NCBI GenBank assembly: GCA_002402465.1
Contig: DHFW01000051.1
Span: 1-36,236, forward strand
Source of the DNA: Bacteroidales bacterium UBA4814
Lineage (GTDB): Bacteria > Bacteroidota > Bacteroidia > Bacteroidales > UBA7960
DNA length: 36,236 bases
Direction of reading: 5' to 3'
Part shown: in pieces, positions 9,422 through 17,999 of the stretch
Layout of the letters: each line of letters opens with the position of its first letter
How positions within the stretch are numbered: position 1 is the stretch's first letter
Position numbers and translations under genes: made by a program
The notes under the pieces: model-generated
Told to the model about the DNA's origin: nothing
Seen by the model: only the letters and a program-made list of their open reading frames with translations
Databases searched by the model: none

Positions 9422-9973
9422 TCAGGCCTTATGCTCTTGGGTAATAATGCTCATTCCGCGCTGAATGGCTTCTTCATTGAGCGGAATCAGTTTGTGGTAA
9501 CGTTCGGGAAGCACCTTTTTGAGGCCTTTGATAACGTTTTCGAGCTCTATAATGGGCTTAATCTTCAGAAAACCGCCCAACACGATCATGTTGAACACTT
9601 TCACGTTGTTCATCTTAAGCGACTCGTCATAAGCGCCGATGGCCCAAACGTTGATGTCGGTGCGGTTGGGCTTGCGGGTCATCCCGTTGCGCTCGTAAAT
9701 GAGCAGTCCTCCAGGTTTCACAGAGTCTTCAAACTTATCCATCGAAGGCTGGTTCAGCACAATGGCCGTATCAAAAGCATTCAGAACAGGCGAGCTGATG
9801 GGCTTGTCGCTGATAATGGCGGTGCAGTTGGCGGTTCCTCCGCGCATTTCGGGTCCGTAAGAGGGCATCCAGCTTACCTCTTTGCCTTGCATTACGCCAC
9901 TGTAGCAGAGTATCTGGCCCATGGAAAGTACCCCTTGTCCACCAAATCCGGCAATAATAATTTCTTCTGTCAT
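9422..9973 (-). CDS. 2-oxoacid:ferredoxin oxidoreductase, gamma subunit
   Basis: The 183-residue protein belongs to the gamma domain family of pyruvate/2-oxoacid:ferredoxin oxidoreductases. The glycine-rich GFGGQGVLSMGQIL sits at residues 9-22 and SYGPEMRGGTANC follows near residue 40; both are hallmarks of the family. The subunit takes part in oxidative decarboxylation of a 2-oxoacid to acyl-CoA with ferredoxin as electron acceptor. It is the last gene of a four-gene operon (ferredoxin, alpha, beta, gamma), 18 bases after the beta-subunit gene. Substrate choice between 2-oxoglutarate (KorC-like) and branched-chain oxoacids (VorC-like) cannot be settled from the sequence. Start ATG at 9973. 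Confidence 0.92.
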   Translation of the reverse strand: MTEEIIIAGFGGQGVLSMGQILCYSGVMQGKEVSWMPSYGPEMRGGTANCTAIISDKPISSPVLNAFDTAIVLNQPSMDKFEDSVKPGGLLIYERNGMTRKPNRTDINVWAIGAYDESLKMNNVKVFNMIVLGGFLKIKPIIELENVIKGLKKVLPERYHKLIPLNEEAIQRGMSIITQEHKA

Positions 9974-9991
9974 GATTCGATTCCTTTTTAT

Positions 9992-10756
9992 TTATTCTTG
10001 TGGTACTTTAATATCTCCCAGGGGATAGAAGGGGAACATGTTTTCTTCCATCCATTTGTTGGACTGCACCGGCGTCATTTTCCAACCCGAGTTGCAGTTC
10101 GAAACGATCTCTACCAGGCAGGTGCCCTTGTTGAGCTTTTGGTATTCCATGGCCTTTTTGAGGGCGCGTTTGGCTTTACGGGCGTTTGCAGGAGTATGCA
10201 CGGCCTGGCGGGTTACAAAATAACTTCCCGGCAGTTGGGCCACCAGTTCGGTAATTTTCAGCGGGTTACCCATTGTGGCTACATCGCGGCCACGAGGCGA
10301 GGTTGAGCTCTTCATGCCGGGCAGCGTGGTAGGTGCCATTTGGCCTCCGGTCATGCCATATATACCATTATTAATAAACACGATCAGGATGTTTTCGCCG
10401 CGGTTGCAGGCGTGTATGGTTTCGGCGGTGCCAATGGCAGCAAGGTCACCGTCGCCCTGATAGGTAAACACGAATTTTTCGGGGAAAACACGTTTTATAC
10501 CAGTAGCTACTGCAGGTGCACGGCCGTGGGCTGCTTCGGTCATATCAACCGCAAAATAGTTGTAAGCCAGTACGGAGCAGCCAACCGGTGCCACGCCAAT
10601 GGTTTCACCCTGAATGCCCATTTCGTCAATGACCTCGGCCAGCATGCGGTGTGCCGTGCCATGGCCGCAACCGGGGCAATAGTGCATAACCTTATCGGTT
10701 AATACTTCGGTCTTTTTGTAAACCAGGTTTTCGGGTTTTATTAAATTTTCTGACAT
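9992..10756 (-). CDS. 2-oxoacid:ferredoxin oxidoreductase, beta (TPP-binding) subunit
   Basis: The 254-residue protein binds thiamine pyrophosphate. CPGCGHG (27-33) is the usual beta-subunit entry motif. The TPP/magnesium signature runs from GDGDLAAIG (101) to NNGIYGMTGGQ (129-139). TTLPGMKSSTSPRGRD follows, typical of the KorB/VorC branch. With the alpha subunit it forms the catalytic core that decarboxylates the 2-oxoacid. It starts 2 bases after the alpha-subunit stop codon, so translation is probably coupled. Length agrees with the family (about 250-290). Confidence 0.94.
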   Translation of the reverse strand: MSENLIKPENLVYKKTEVLTDKVMHYCPGCGHGTAHRMLAEVIDEMGIQGETIGVAPVGCSVLAYNYFAVDMTEAAHGRAPAVATGIKRVFPEKFVFTYQGDGDLAAIGTAETIHACNRGENILIVFINNGIYGMTGGQMAPTTLPGMKSSTSPRGRDVATMGNPLKITELVAQLPGSYFVTRQAVHTPANARKAKRALKKAMEYQKLNKGTCLVEIVSNCNSGWKMTPVQSNKWMEENMFPFYPLGDIKVPQE

Positions 10757-10758
10757 AA

Positions 10759-11826
10759 TTATCCTCCAATAATTTTTTGTTCCAGTGCATTGAGAATTTC
10801 ATTGGGGCTGGGTATCATCCCGCCAAAGCGCCCAAAGTGCTCTACCTTGGTTTTACCGTTCACGGCCAGCCTCACGTCTTCCACCATTTGTCCGGCATTC
10901 ATTTCAACGGTAAGAATGCCCTTTACCTGGTCGGCCATTTTGTTGAATGCCTCCACAGGGAAGGGGAACAGCGTTTGCGGACGGATAAGGCCAACCTTTA
11001 TACCCTTTGCACGTGCCATTTCCATGGCCTTGCGGGTAATGCGGGCCGCCGAACCGAAAGCCGCAAACAGGTATTCGGCATCGTCGCAATCATAAGTTTC
11101 GTAACGCACCTCGTTCTTTTCTATTTCGCGGTATTTGGCCTGCAGGCGAAGGTTAACCTTTTCCTGTTCTTCCGATTGCAACTGCAACGAAGTCACCACC
11201 ACGTGGGCACGACCGGGCTTTTTCCCTACGGTGGCCCATTCGGGTTGTTCGGTCGAGCGGGGCACTTGCTCAAACAGCTCTACCTTTTCCATCATTTGTC
11301 CGATAATGCCATCTGAAAGAATCATAACGGGGTTGCGGTATTTGAAAGCCAGGTCGAAGCCCAGTTTCACAAAGTCAACGCTTTCCTGCACGGTGGCCGG
11401 GGCCAGCACAATAAGTTTATAGTCGCCGTGGCCACCACCCTTCACTGCCTGGAAATAGTCGGACTGCGAAGGTTGTATGGTACCCAGGCCGGGGCCTCCA
11501 CGAACCACATTTACAATAAGGCAGGGCAGCTCAGCGCCAGCCAGGTAAGAAATGCCTTCCATCTTAAGGCTGATACCCGGGCTGGAGGAAGAAGTCATGG
11601 CTTTTTTGCCACATCCGGCAGCACCATAAACCATGTTGATGGCTGCCACCTCACTCTCGGCCTGAAGCACCACCATGCCGGTACGCTCAACCGGATTCTC
11701 AGCCATTAAGTATTCAATAACCTCCGATTGAGGGGTAATGGGATAACCAAAATAAGCATCGGCGCCAGCCCTTATGGCAGCTTCGGCCAATGCTTCATTG
11801 CCTTTCATTAATCTCTGTTCTTTCAT
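10759..11826 (-). CDS. vorB: 2-oxoacid:ferredoxin oxidoreductase, alpha subunit (VorB/KorA-like)
   Basis: This is the pyrimidine-binding and transketolase-like subunit of the complex. The motif GNEALAEAAIRAGADAYFGY is followed by PITPQSEVIEYL at the N-terminus, and ASGAAGCGKKAMTSSSSPG-like residues (YGAAGCGKKAMTSSSSPGIS) follow, as in VorB/KorA. The open frame extends upstream to 11934 but the extra 36 residues (starting MYGLRQLCGG) lie inside the ferredoxin gene in another frame and do not look like the family. I therefore place the start at the ATG at 11826 (MKEQRLMKGNEAL, 355 residues), 38 bases after the ferredoxin stop. Database annotations of this family in Bacteroidota often say VorB (3-methyl-2-oxobutanoate), but 2-oxoglutarate is an equally possible substrate. 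Confidence 0.93.
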   Translation of the reverse strand: MKEQRLMKGNEALAEAAIRAGADAYFGYPITPQSEVIEYLMAENPVERTGMVVLQAESEVAAINMVYGAAGCGKKAMTSSSSPGISLKMEGISYLAGAELPCLIVNVVRGGPGLGTIQPSQSDYFQAVKGGGHGDYKLIVLAPATVQESVDFVKLGFDLAFKYRNPVMILSDGIIGQMMEKVELFEQVPRSTEQPEWATVGKKPGRAHVVVTSLQLQSEEQEKVNLRLQAKYREIEKNEVRYETYDCDDAEYLFAAFGSAARITRKAMEMARAKGIKVGLIRPQTLFPFPVEAFNKMADQVKGILTVEMNAGQMVEDVRLAVNGKTKVEHFGRFGGMIPSPNEILNALEQKIIGG

Positions 11827-11864
11827 TTTACTAAGGGTGTTTTTTCCGTTAAGGCTATTAATGA

Positions 11865-12080
11865 TTATTTCTCGCGGTAAACGGTTATGACCGCATCGGG
11901 GCAAACCACCGCACAGTTGGCGCAGCCCGTACAATCATTGTTGACTTTTACCAGGTAGTTGTAACCCTTGTTGTTTACCTCAGGACCCAAAGCAATTACT
12001 TCCTCAGGACAAACGGGAACACAAACTCCGCAGCCTTTGCAGCGTACGGTGTCGATGACAATATCACCTCTTTTTGCCAT
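11865..12080 (-). CDS. 4Fe-4S ferredoxin-type subunit (delta) of the 2-oxoacid oxidoreductase
   Basis: The 71-residue protein carries two 4Fe-4S motifs: C14-x2-C17-x2-C20-x3-C24-P and C50-x2-C53-x2-C56-x3-C60-P. It passes electrons from the TPP subunits to free ferredoxin. It is the first gene of the operon, upstream of the alpha subunit, an arrangement common for Kor/Vor systems. Start ATG at 12080. Confidence 0.94.
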   Translation of the reverse strand: MAKRGDIVIDTVRCKGCGVCVPVCPEEVIALGPEVNNKGYNYLVKVNNDCTGCANCAVVCPDAVITVYREK

Positions 12081-12141
12081 ATTTATGTAATTTAAGAAAT
12101 TTTGAAATGTATTGTGAAAAATGTTTCAACTCATTCTTTGG

Positions 12142-12149
12142 CAAAGCTA
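12142..12149 (-). promoter_or_regulatory. Candidate -7 element for the oxidoreductase operon
   Basis: On the minus strand the bases read TAGCTTTG, an exact TAnnTTTG match, 62 bases upstream of the ferredoxin ATG. No TTG was found at the usual distance, so this call is weaker. Confidence 0.4.
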
Positions 12150-12359
12150 TAATTTATTATGAAAAAAACAGGTAAAACCAATTTAAATATTTTGAGTATA
12201 AATTCCATATTAATCTGTTTATCAGATATATACACATTTAATTAAAACGATTCTAAATAGAGAAAATTTTTCAAAGCAGGTTTTCTAAGCTAATTTCCAA
12301 TAGGTTAAAAATTTAATCAGTTATAAATAATAATTTTCCATAAAATTCACAAAAAAGCC

Positions 12360-12390
12360 TTGAATTTCTCACAAAAAACTATCATTTTTG
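12360..12390 (+). promoter_or_regulatory. Candidate promoter for the small winged-helix gene
   Basis: TTG (12360-12362) and CATTTTTG (12383-12390, one mismatch to TAnnTTTG) are separated by 20 bases. The gene's ATG follows 64 bases downstream. Confidence 0.45.
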
Positions 12391-12453
12391 CAAAAAACAA
12401 CAATCAGAAAACAGACGCATAAGTCAAATTACTTACAAATTAAAACTACTAAC

Positions 12454-12633
12454 ATGAGTACACAGGAAAAGATTATCAAGGCCTTTGAAACCGCTGGAAA
12501 GCCTTTGCGAGCAGGCGAAGTAGCCGAAATTGCCGGACTGGAAAAGAAGGACGTGGAAAAGGAAATCAAGAAAATGAAAGATGCAGGCACCCTTTACTCG
12601 CCGGTAAGGTGTTTTTATGATCTAAAAAAATAA
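12454..12633 (+). CDS. Small winged-helix DNA-binding protein
   Basis: The 59-residue product (MSTQEKIIKAFETAGKPLRA...) fits a single winged helix: helix 1 (QEKIIKAFETAG), a helix-turn-helix at about 18-45 (RAGEVAEIAGLEKKDVEKEIKKM) and a short wing (AGTLYSPVRCFYDL). The open frame extends 22 residues further upstream (12388), but that part is Lys/Thr/Asn-rich and overlaps the promoter-like element, so the ATG at 12454 is preferred. Small proteins of this kind are found in Bacteroidota and archaea as uncharacterised transcriptional regulators. The target is unknown; it is divergent from the oxidoreductase operon, which makes that operon one candidate. Confidence 0.75.
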   Translation: MSTQEKIIKAFETAGKPLRAGEVAEIAGLEKKDVEKEIKKMKDAGTLYSPVRCFYDLKK

Positions 12634-12687
12634 CCGCAGAGAGCATAGGGCTCAGGGAAGACTTGCTCTATGCCCTGTGCTCTGTGC
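12634..12687. repeat. Imperfect inverted repeat between convergent genes
   Basis: CGCAGAGAGCATAGGGC on the left matches the complement of GCCCTGTGCTCTGTG on the right, with two extra bases and one mismatch. A further GCTCTATGCCC lies between them. It lies between the winged-helix gene and ubiE, which point at each other, and could fold into a hairpin that ends both transcripts. There is no T-run, and the wording looks like a dispersed repeat. Confidence 0.5.
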
Positions 12688-12696
12688 CCCAGGCAA

Positions 12697-13404
12697 TTAT
12701 TTTACGCAGGACCACAAAGCGGCCACGCCACCCAGCAGTTGCCTGTAGCTTACTTTTGTGAATCCTGCCTTGAGCAGGATTTTTTTCATCTCTTCGGGGC
12801 TGAAGAAATCGGAGGCAGAGTCGGCCAGATATTTATAGGCTTCTTTTTCGCCCGAGAGCAGTCCGCCCACCGGAGCAGTAATATATTTCATCTGGGCGTG
12901 ATAAAGTTTGCGCATGAGGGGGTTGTCGGGCTGACTGGTTTCAACAGCCACGAATTGCCCGCCGGGGCGCAGCACCCTTAGAATTTCTGCAAAGAATTTA
13001 TCTGTGTCGGGGTTTTTATAGGTAAGGTTCCGGAAAGCATAGGCTATGCCCACCCCATCGAAAAAACCATCTTCATATGGCATATCGGCGGCATCGCCAA
13101 ATCGGAAATCTACCTCCTTTACATTGCGCTTGGCGGCTTTTTCGCGGGCCAGTTCGAGCATAGGCTGACTGAAGTCGAGCGCATAGACCTCGGTGCCGGA
13201 TGCGGCGTTTTTGTGCAGCCGCAAGGCCAGGTCGCCAGTGCCCGTACAAAGGTCAAGCAACCGCTTGGGATTGTTGCTGAGCAGCTGTTTGGTGGCTTTT
13301 TTGCGCCAGCTTTCATCGAAACGAAGGGTCAGTATCCTGTTGAGCAAATCGTATTTTGGAGGCACTGACATGAACATTTTCTGCAATGGCCGGTAGCTCT
13401 TCAT
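12697..13404 (-). CDS. ubiE: Demethylmenaquinone methyltransferase UbiE/MenG
   Basis: This SAM-dependent methyltransferase makes menaquinone from demethylmenaquinone, the last step of the quinone pathway. PKYDLLNRILTLRFDESWR near the start is the UbiE signature, LLDLCTGTGDLALRL is the SAM-binding motif I, and DFRFGDAADMPYEDGFFDGV plus GIAYAFRNL are later conserved parts. The C-terminus carries SYRQLLGGVAALWSC, as expected for the family. The frame opens at a TTG at 13419, five codons earlier, but the ATG at 13404 (MKSYRPLQKMF) gives a normal 235-residue enzyme. It lies 88-103 bases after tcdA, on the same strand, and may share the transcript. Confidence 0.95.
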   Translation of the reverse strand: MKSYRPLQKMFMSVPPKYDLLNRILTLRFDESWRKKATKQLLSNNPKRLLDLCTGTGDLALRLHKNAASGTEVYALDFSQPMLELAREKAAKRNVKEVDFRFGDAADMPYEDGFFDGVGIAYAFRNLTYKNPDTDKFFAEILRVLRPGGQFVAVETSQPDNPLMRKLYHAQMKYITAPVGGLLSGEKEAYKYLADSASDFFSPEEMKKILLKAGFTKVSYRQLLGGVAALWSCVK

Positions 13405-13507
13405 ATCTGAATTTTCCAAGGTATTGAATATTTAAAAGGGTGTGATGCAAATAATAGCATGCTAACAAGCAATCAAGTAGTTTAGTTTAATGAAAAAGTG
13501 TCAAAGT

Positions 13508-14272
13508 TTAATTTTTTGGTTTGCAGCCAGGTCTGGAAGCCATCTCAATTTCGAGGCCAAGCAGTTGGCGAATGACCACTGAAGCGCAAACACAGCCAAA
13601 AATAGCCGGCATATATGAAATGGTGCCGACAGTGGTTTTTTTGTTGGGCTCGTCTTCAACCGGTGTAACGGCCTCATCATTAATTAACTCTGAAGAAAAA
13701 ACCGCCCAAAAACCACCACCAACCCCGAGGCGTTTGAGCCGCTTACGTAACATCCGCGCCAGGTTGCAGTGAAAAGTATTGGAGAAATCGGCCACCAGCA
13801 CTTTGGCCGGATCGAGCTTCCCCCCTGCCCCCATAGAACTTACCAGGGGCAGCCCAGTTTTCACCGCCTGGTTTATCAGGAAAATTTTGGGGCTCAGTGT
13901 GTCGATGGCGTCAACCACATAATCGTAAGGCTGGTTTAGTATCTGGTCGGTGCGTTCGTCGCGCAGAAATTCATCGTACACCGTAAGCTTCAGGTCAGGG
14001 TTGATATCGAGCAGGCGCCGGGCCATAAGGTCGGCCTTTCGTTGCCCTTGGGTTGAAGCAAGGGCAAGGAGCTGACGGTTACGGTTGGAGGGGTTTACCT
14101 GGTCGCCATCGGCAATGGTTAGCTGCCCCACTCCTGCCCTGCAAAGCATTTCGGCAGCATAAGCACCCACTCCGCCCAAACCGGCTACAAAAATATGCGC
14201 CGACCGAAGCCTTTGGAGGTTTTCTGTTTTAATTAAAAGCTCGGTGCGTTCTTGCCAGTGAAGAGCACTCAT
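13508..14272 (-). CDS. tcdA: tRNA threonylcarbamoyladenosine dehydratase TcdA
   Basis: This ThiF/E1-like enzyme uses ATP to cyclise t6A37 to ct6A37 in tRNAs. The ATP-binding GLGGVG lies at residues 31-36, with IADGDQVNPSNRNRQ at about 53-67 and YDYVVDAIDTLSPKIFLI further on. The later SSMGAGGKLDPAKV and IFGCVCASVVIRQLLG are characteristic of the TcdA/CsdL branch rather than ThiF or MoeB. The 254-residue length is normal. The gene starts 2 bases past the stop of the TatD-family gene, so the two are probably translationally coupled. Confidence 0.93.
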   Translation of the reverse strand: MSALHWQERTELLIKTENLQRLRSAHIFVAGLGGVGAYAAEMLCRAGVGQLTIADGDQVNPSNRNRQLLALASTQGQRKADLMARRLLDINPDLKLTVYDEFLRDERTDQILNQPYDYVVDAIDTLSPKIFLINQAVKTGLPLVSSMGAGGKLDPAKVLVADFSNTFHCNLARMLRKRLKRLGVGGGFWAVFSSELINDEAVTPVEDEPNKKTTVGTISYMPAIFGCVCASVVIRQLLGLEIEMASRPGCKPKN

Positions 14273-14274
14273 GT

Positions 14275-14952
14275 TTATTCTTGAATAATAATCTTATGGA
14301 ATCTTTCAGCAATGCGCTCCCGAAGCACCTCTACGGTGGTTTGTTTCAATAATGCCGCCCTTTCGTAGATTTCGGCAATATCCAGACCAGAATCATCTGT
14401 TTCGAGGAAAAACTCATCAATACCCAGGCTGATCAGGCTGTGGACTGCCCTGTTGTGGTCTTTCAAAATGGCCGGGCCAAAAGAAAGCAGACAACCTGAA
14501 TCAATGCATTGCCTGGCCAGTTGAGCCGACCCGGAAAACCCATGAAAGATCCATGGCTGAACTGCACCAAGGTTTTTTCGCAAGAAAAGGATTTCCTGGT
14601 AGGCCCTCACGCAGTGGATTATCAGGGGTTTCTGAAGCTTTTCAGAAACTCTGACATGCACCCGGAATACTGCCTCCTGCTTTTCCAGGGGCATTTCAAT
14701 GGATTTGTCAAGTCCTGTTTCGCCAACGGCGATCACCTGCTGGTAGCCAGCCGCAAATTTCAGTTGCTCATAAAGCCGGTCGGGATCCTCATTACCTCTC
14801 ACCTTCCAGGGGTGAAGGCCAACAGACAATGGCTGATCTTCTCTGCCAGAGAAATTTTCAATATCATAAAGGGAAACATTTTGCAAGGCCCAGACACCCG
14901 TTTTGGCCGACTGATGGGTATGCAAATCGATTAAGGTTGGGGTTGCGTTCAT
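14275..14952 (-). CDS. TatD family metal-dependent hydrolase
   Basis: A compact member (225 residues, against about 255-265 for the usual TatD). Metal ligands can be seen in DLHTH (residues 9-13), VGETGLDKS, IHCVRAYQEIL, FHGFSGS and LETDDSG, in family order. Family members are 3'-5' exonucleases or related phosphodiesterases. The ORF begins with a GTG at 14958, but the ATG two codons later (MNATPTLIDLHTH) is preferred. It is the first gene of a unit with tcdA. Confidence 0.88.
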   Translation of the reverse strand: MNATPTLIDLHTHQSAKTGVWALQNVSLYDIENFSGREDQPLSVGLHPWKVRGNEDPDRLYEQLKFAAGYQQVIAVGETGLDKSIEMPLEKQEAVFRVHVRVSEKLQKPLIIHCVRAYQEILFLRKNLGAVQPWIFHGFSGSAQLARQCIDSGCLLSFGPAILKDHNRAVHSLISLGIDEFFLETDDSGLDIAEIYERAALLKQTTVEVLRERIAERFHKIIIQE

Positions 14953-14991
14953 TAACACAAAGTTAAGAATTTAAAAGTGGTCAAAATACAT

Positions 14992-15023
14992 TTGCATAAA
15001 TCCGTAAATTTTTCTTAAATTTG
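14992..15023 (+). promoter_or_regulatory. Promoter for ppdK
   Basis: TTG (14992-14994) and TAAATTTG (15016-15023), an exact match to TAnnTTTG, are separated by 21 bases. The ATG lies 111 bases downstream, so the transcript would have a long leader. Confidence 0.6.
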
Positions 15024-15134
15024 TACTCTTTTTTACAAAGGGTTTTCTTCTTAACACAAAGGAAATCAATAAGATAAGGTATTTTCAAATAAGTTGACCG
15101 TTCAAATAAAATCAAATTTTTAAAGACAATTAAA

Positions 15135-17939
15135 ATGGACAAAAAGAGTAAAGTGGTTGATCACATGACTGAAGCTATCATGAAGAATAAGAAGGTTTAT
15201 TTTTTCGGAGGCAAGCGTGCCGATGGCGACTCCACCATGCGTAACCTGCTTGGTGGCAAGGGTGCCAACCTGGCCGAAATGGTGAACATTGGAGTTCCCG
15301 TTCCTCCCGGATTTACAATTACTACAGAAGTTTGTACCCTTTATAATGCCAAAGGCCGCGAGTTTGTTATTGAAAACATCAAAGCCGAGGTAGAGGAAAA
15401 TATGCGCAAAGTTGAAAAAGAAATGAACGCTGGCTTTGGCGACAAAGACAACCCCCTGCTTATGTCGGTTCGTTCGGGTGCCAGGGCTTCTATGCCAGGT
15501 ATGATGGATACCGTACTGAACCTTGGATTGAATGAAGCCACCCTTGAAGGCCTTGCCAAAAAAACCGGCAACGAGCGTTTTGTATGGGATTCTTACCGCC
15601 GCTTCGTGCAGATGTATGGCGATGTGGTGCTTGACATGAAACCCAAGGATAAGCACGACCACGACCCGTTCGATGAGATCATGGACCACCTGAAGGAAGA
15701 AAAAGGTGCCAAGACCGACCAGGACCTCACCACCGACGACCTGAAAGAATTGGTAAAACGCTTCAAGAAGGCTGTTAAAGAAGTGACCGGTAAGGACTTC
15801 CCCGAAGATCCGTGGGAGCAGCTCTGGGGTTCGGTCATAGCCGTATTTGAGTCGTGGAACAATCCCCGCGCAGAATATTACCGCAAGATGCACAACATTC
15901 CTGCTGAGTGGGGCACTGCCGTAAACGTTCAGGCCATGGTATTTGGAAACATGGGCGAGACTTCGGCCACAGGCGTTGCCTTTACCCGCGATGCCGCCAC
16001 CGGCGAAAACATTTTCAATGGAGAATACCTTGTAAACGCTCAGGGCGAAGACGTGGTAGCCGGTATCCGCACCCCCCGTGAAATCACCAAGGAAGGTTCG
16101 CTACGCTGGGCCAAGCTGCAAGGCGTTTCTGAAGAAGTTCGCCGGGAAACTTACCCCTCGCTCGAAGAACTTTTCCCTGAACTTTATAAGCAACTCAATG
16201 AGCTGCAGAACAAACTCGAGAAGCACTATCGCGACATGCAGGACCTGGAGTTTACCATCCAGGAAGGCAAGCTATGGATGCTGCAAACCCGCAACGGCAA
16301 GCGCACTGGCCCCGCCATGGTGAAGATTGCCATGGACATGATGCGCGAAGGCATGATTTCTGAAGAAGAAGCCGTGATGCGCGTGGAGCCCAACAAACTC
16401 GATGAGCTGTTGCACCCGGTCTTTGACAAAAACGAACTGGCCAAGGCAAAAATTCTTGCCAAAGGCTTGCCTGCTTCGCCTGGTGCTGCCACCGGAAAGA
16501 TCGTTTTCTTTGCCGACGATGCCGCCGCCTGGGCTGCAAAAGGAGAGAAAGTAATTCTGGTTCGTGTGGAAACTTCGCCCGAAGACCTGGCTGGTATGGA
16601 CGCCGCCCAGGGTATCCTCACCGCCCGTGGTGGTATGACCTCGCACGCGGCTGTAGTTGCACGCGGTATGGGTAAATGCTGCGTTTCTGGTGCCGGAAAT
16701 TGCAATATCAACTACAAGACCCGCACCATGACTATTGACGGCGAGGTGTTTAAGGAAGGCGACTTCATTTCACTCAACGGATCGACCGGCGAAGTGATTG
16801 CCGGAAAAGTAAAGACCGTTGACCCGGAAATGAGCGGCGACTTTGCCGAACTCATGGAACTGGCTGAAAAGTACACCCGTATGTATGTGCGCACCAATGC
16901 CGACACCCCCAAAGATGCAAAGGTTGCCCGCGAATTTGGCGCCAAAGGGATCGGCCTTTGCCGTACCGAGCACATGTTCTTCGAAGGCGAACGTATCAAA
17001 GCCATGCGCGAAATGATCCTGGCCAACGATGAAGCCGGACGCCGCAAAGCTCTCGACAAACTATTGCCCATTCAGCGTGCTGATTTCGAAGGCATTTTCG
17101 AAGCCATGCACGATCTGCCGGTAACCGTTCGTCTGCTCGACCCGCCCCTGCACGAGTTCCTCCCCCACGAACCCGAAAACCAGGCTGAAATGGCCAGGGA
17201 AATGGGTATCACACCTGAGCAGGTGAAAGCCAAAGTTGATGCGCTGCACGAGTTCAACCCCATGCTCGGACACCGTGGCTGCCGCTTGGGCAACACCTAC
17301 CCCGAAATTTCGGAAATGCAGGCCCGCGCCATTATGGAAGCGGCTGTGAACCTGAAGAAAAATGGGATCAACGCCATTCCCGAAATCATGATTCCGCTTA
17401 CCGGTACTTACGAAGAAATGAAGCTGCAGGAAGAGATCGTTCGCACAACCTGCGAGCAGGTTCTTGAAGAAAATGACATTCGCGTGGAATACCTGGTGGG
17501 TACCATGATTGAAATTCCGCGCGCAACCCTTATCGCCGATAAGATTGCCGAAAGCGCCGAGTTCTTCTCCTTTGGAACCAATGACCTAACCCAGATGACC
17601 TTCGGTTACTCGCGCGACGATGCCGGTAGCTTCCTTCCGATTTACCTCAAGAAAGGGCTGCTTAAGCACGATCCCTTCCAGGTACTCGACCAGGAAGGTG
17701 TTGGACAGTTGGTAAAAATGGGTATTGAACGTGGCCGGAAAGGACGCCCGGGCCTGAAAATTGGTATCTGCGGCGAACATGGTGGTGAGCCCTCTTCTGT
17801 TGAGTTCTGCCACACCGTTGGTATGGACTACGTGAGCTGCTCGCCCTACCGCGTGCCCATTGCACGTTTGGCTGCTGCCCAGGCCGTGGTTCGCGAAAAC
17901 CTCGCCAAAAAAGGTGGCGCAGGTTATACTACAGCTTAA
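15135..17939 (+). CDS. ppdK: Pyruvate phosphate dikinase
   Basis: The 934-residue enzyme interconverts pyruvate, ATP and phosphate with PEP, AMP and pyrophosphate. The N-terminal nucleotide-binding domain has FGGKRADGD and LGGKGANLAEM (about 23-50) and later SVRSGARASMPGMMDTVLN. The swivelling domain carries the phosphorylated His in GGMTSHAAVVARG (His504). The PEP-binding barrel has GIGLCRTEHMFF, FSFGTNDLTQMTFGYSRDD and the catalytic Cys in GICGEHGG (Cys879). All key residues are present. The chosen start (MDKKSKVVDHM) gives about 15 residues more than most homologues; a second ATG at 15180 (MKNKKVYFFGG) is a possible alternative. The codon usage is rich in C and G at third positions, as expected for a highly expressed gene. 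A strong terminator follows. Confidence 0.98.
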   Translation: MDKKSKVVDHMTEAIMKNKKVYFFGGKRADGDSTMRNLLGGKGANLAEMVNIGVPVPPGFTITTEVCTLYNAKGREFVIENIKAEVEENMRKVEKEMNAGFGDKDNPLLMSVRSGARASMPGMMDTVLNLGLNEATLEGLAKKTGNERFVWDSYRRFVQMYGDVVLDMKPKDKHDHDPFDEIMDHLKEEKGAKTDQDLTTDDLKELVKRFKKAVKEVTGKDFPEDPWEQLWGSVIAVFESWNNPRAEYYRKMHNIPAEWGTAVNVQAMVFGNMGETSATGVAFTRDAATGENIFNGEYLVNAQGEDVVAGIRTPREITKEGSLRWAKLQGVSEEVRRETYPSLEELFPELYKQLNELQNKLEKHYRDMQDLEFTIQEGKLWMLQTRNGKRTGPAMVKIAMDMMREGMISEEEAVMRVEPNKLDELLHPVFDKNELAKAKILAKGLPASPGAATGKIVFFADDAAAWAAKGEKVILVRVETSPEDLAGMDAAQGILTARGGMTSHAAVVARGMGKCCVSGAGNCNINYKTRTMTIDGEVFKEGDFISLNGSTGEVIAGKVKTVDPEMSGDFAELMELAEKYTRMYVRTNADTPKDAKVAREFGAKGIGLCRTEHMFFEGERIKAMREMILANDEAGRRKALDKLLPIQRADFEGIFEAMHDLPVTVRLLDPPLHEFLPHEPENQAEMAREMGITPEQVKAKVDALHEFNPMLGHRGCRLGNTYPEISEMQARAIMEAAVNLKKNGINAIPEIMIPLTGTYEEMKLQEEIVRTTCEQVLEENDIRVEYLVGTMIEIPRATLIADKIAESAEFFSFGTNDLTQMTFGYSRDDAGSFLPIYLKKGLLKHDPFQVLDQEGVGQLVKMGIERGRKGRPGLKIGICGEHGGEPSSVEFCHTVGMDYVSCSPYRVPIARLAAAQAVVRENLAKKGGAGYTTA

Positions 17940-17956
17940 TAACAGCATTCCTTAAT

Positions 17957-17993
17957 AAAAAAGCTGCTTCGGATTCCGGAGCAGCTTTTTTTA
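17957..17993. terminator. Bidirectional terminator between ppdK and the M28 peptidase gene
   Basis: GCTGCTTCGG and CCGGAGCAGC form a 10-base-pair stem (one T-G) with an ATT loop. A-tracts precede and T-tracts follow, so it works in both directions for these convergent genes. Confidence 0.9.
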
Positions 17994-17999
17994 TCATCT

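Larger units (their letters stand above)
12081..12453. other. Divergent intergenic region, about 370 bases
   Basis: This very AT-rich stretch separates the oxidoreductase operon (minus) and a small winged-helix gene (plus). It holds candidate promoters for both (12142-12149 and 12360-12390). No other gene or strong hairpin was seen. Confidence 0.6.

Noticed and set aside
9431..10306. 291-codon open frame on plus
   Set aside because: It is antisense to the gamma and beta subunit genes of the oxidoreductase; His-rich shadow frame.
11827..11934. N-terminal extension of the alpha subunit (start at 11934)
   Set aside because: The extra residues come from another frame of the ferredoxin gene and do not resemble the family; the ATG at 11826 gives the normal start.
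14958..14984. Promoter for the tatD-tcdA unit (CAAAGTTA on plus, TAACTTTG on minus)
   Set aside because: The -7 element lies only six bases from the start codon and the TTG spacing is too short (16), so it could work only for a leaderless transcript.
15120..15893. 257-codon open frame on minus
   Set aside because: It is the antisense shadow of ppdK, whose codon bias keeps the opposite frame open.
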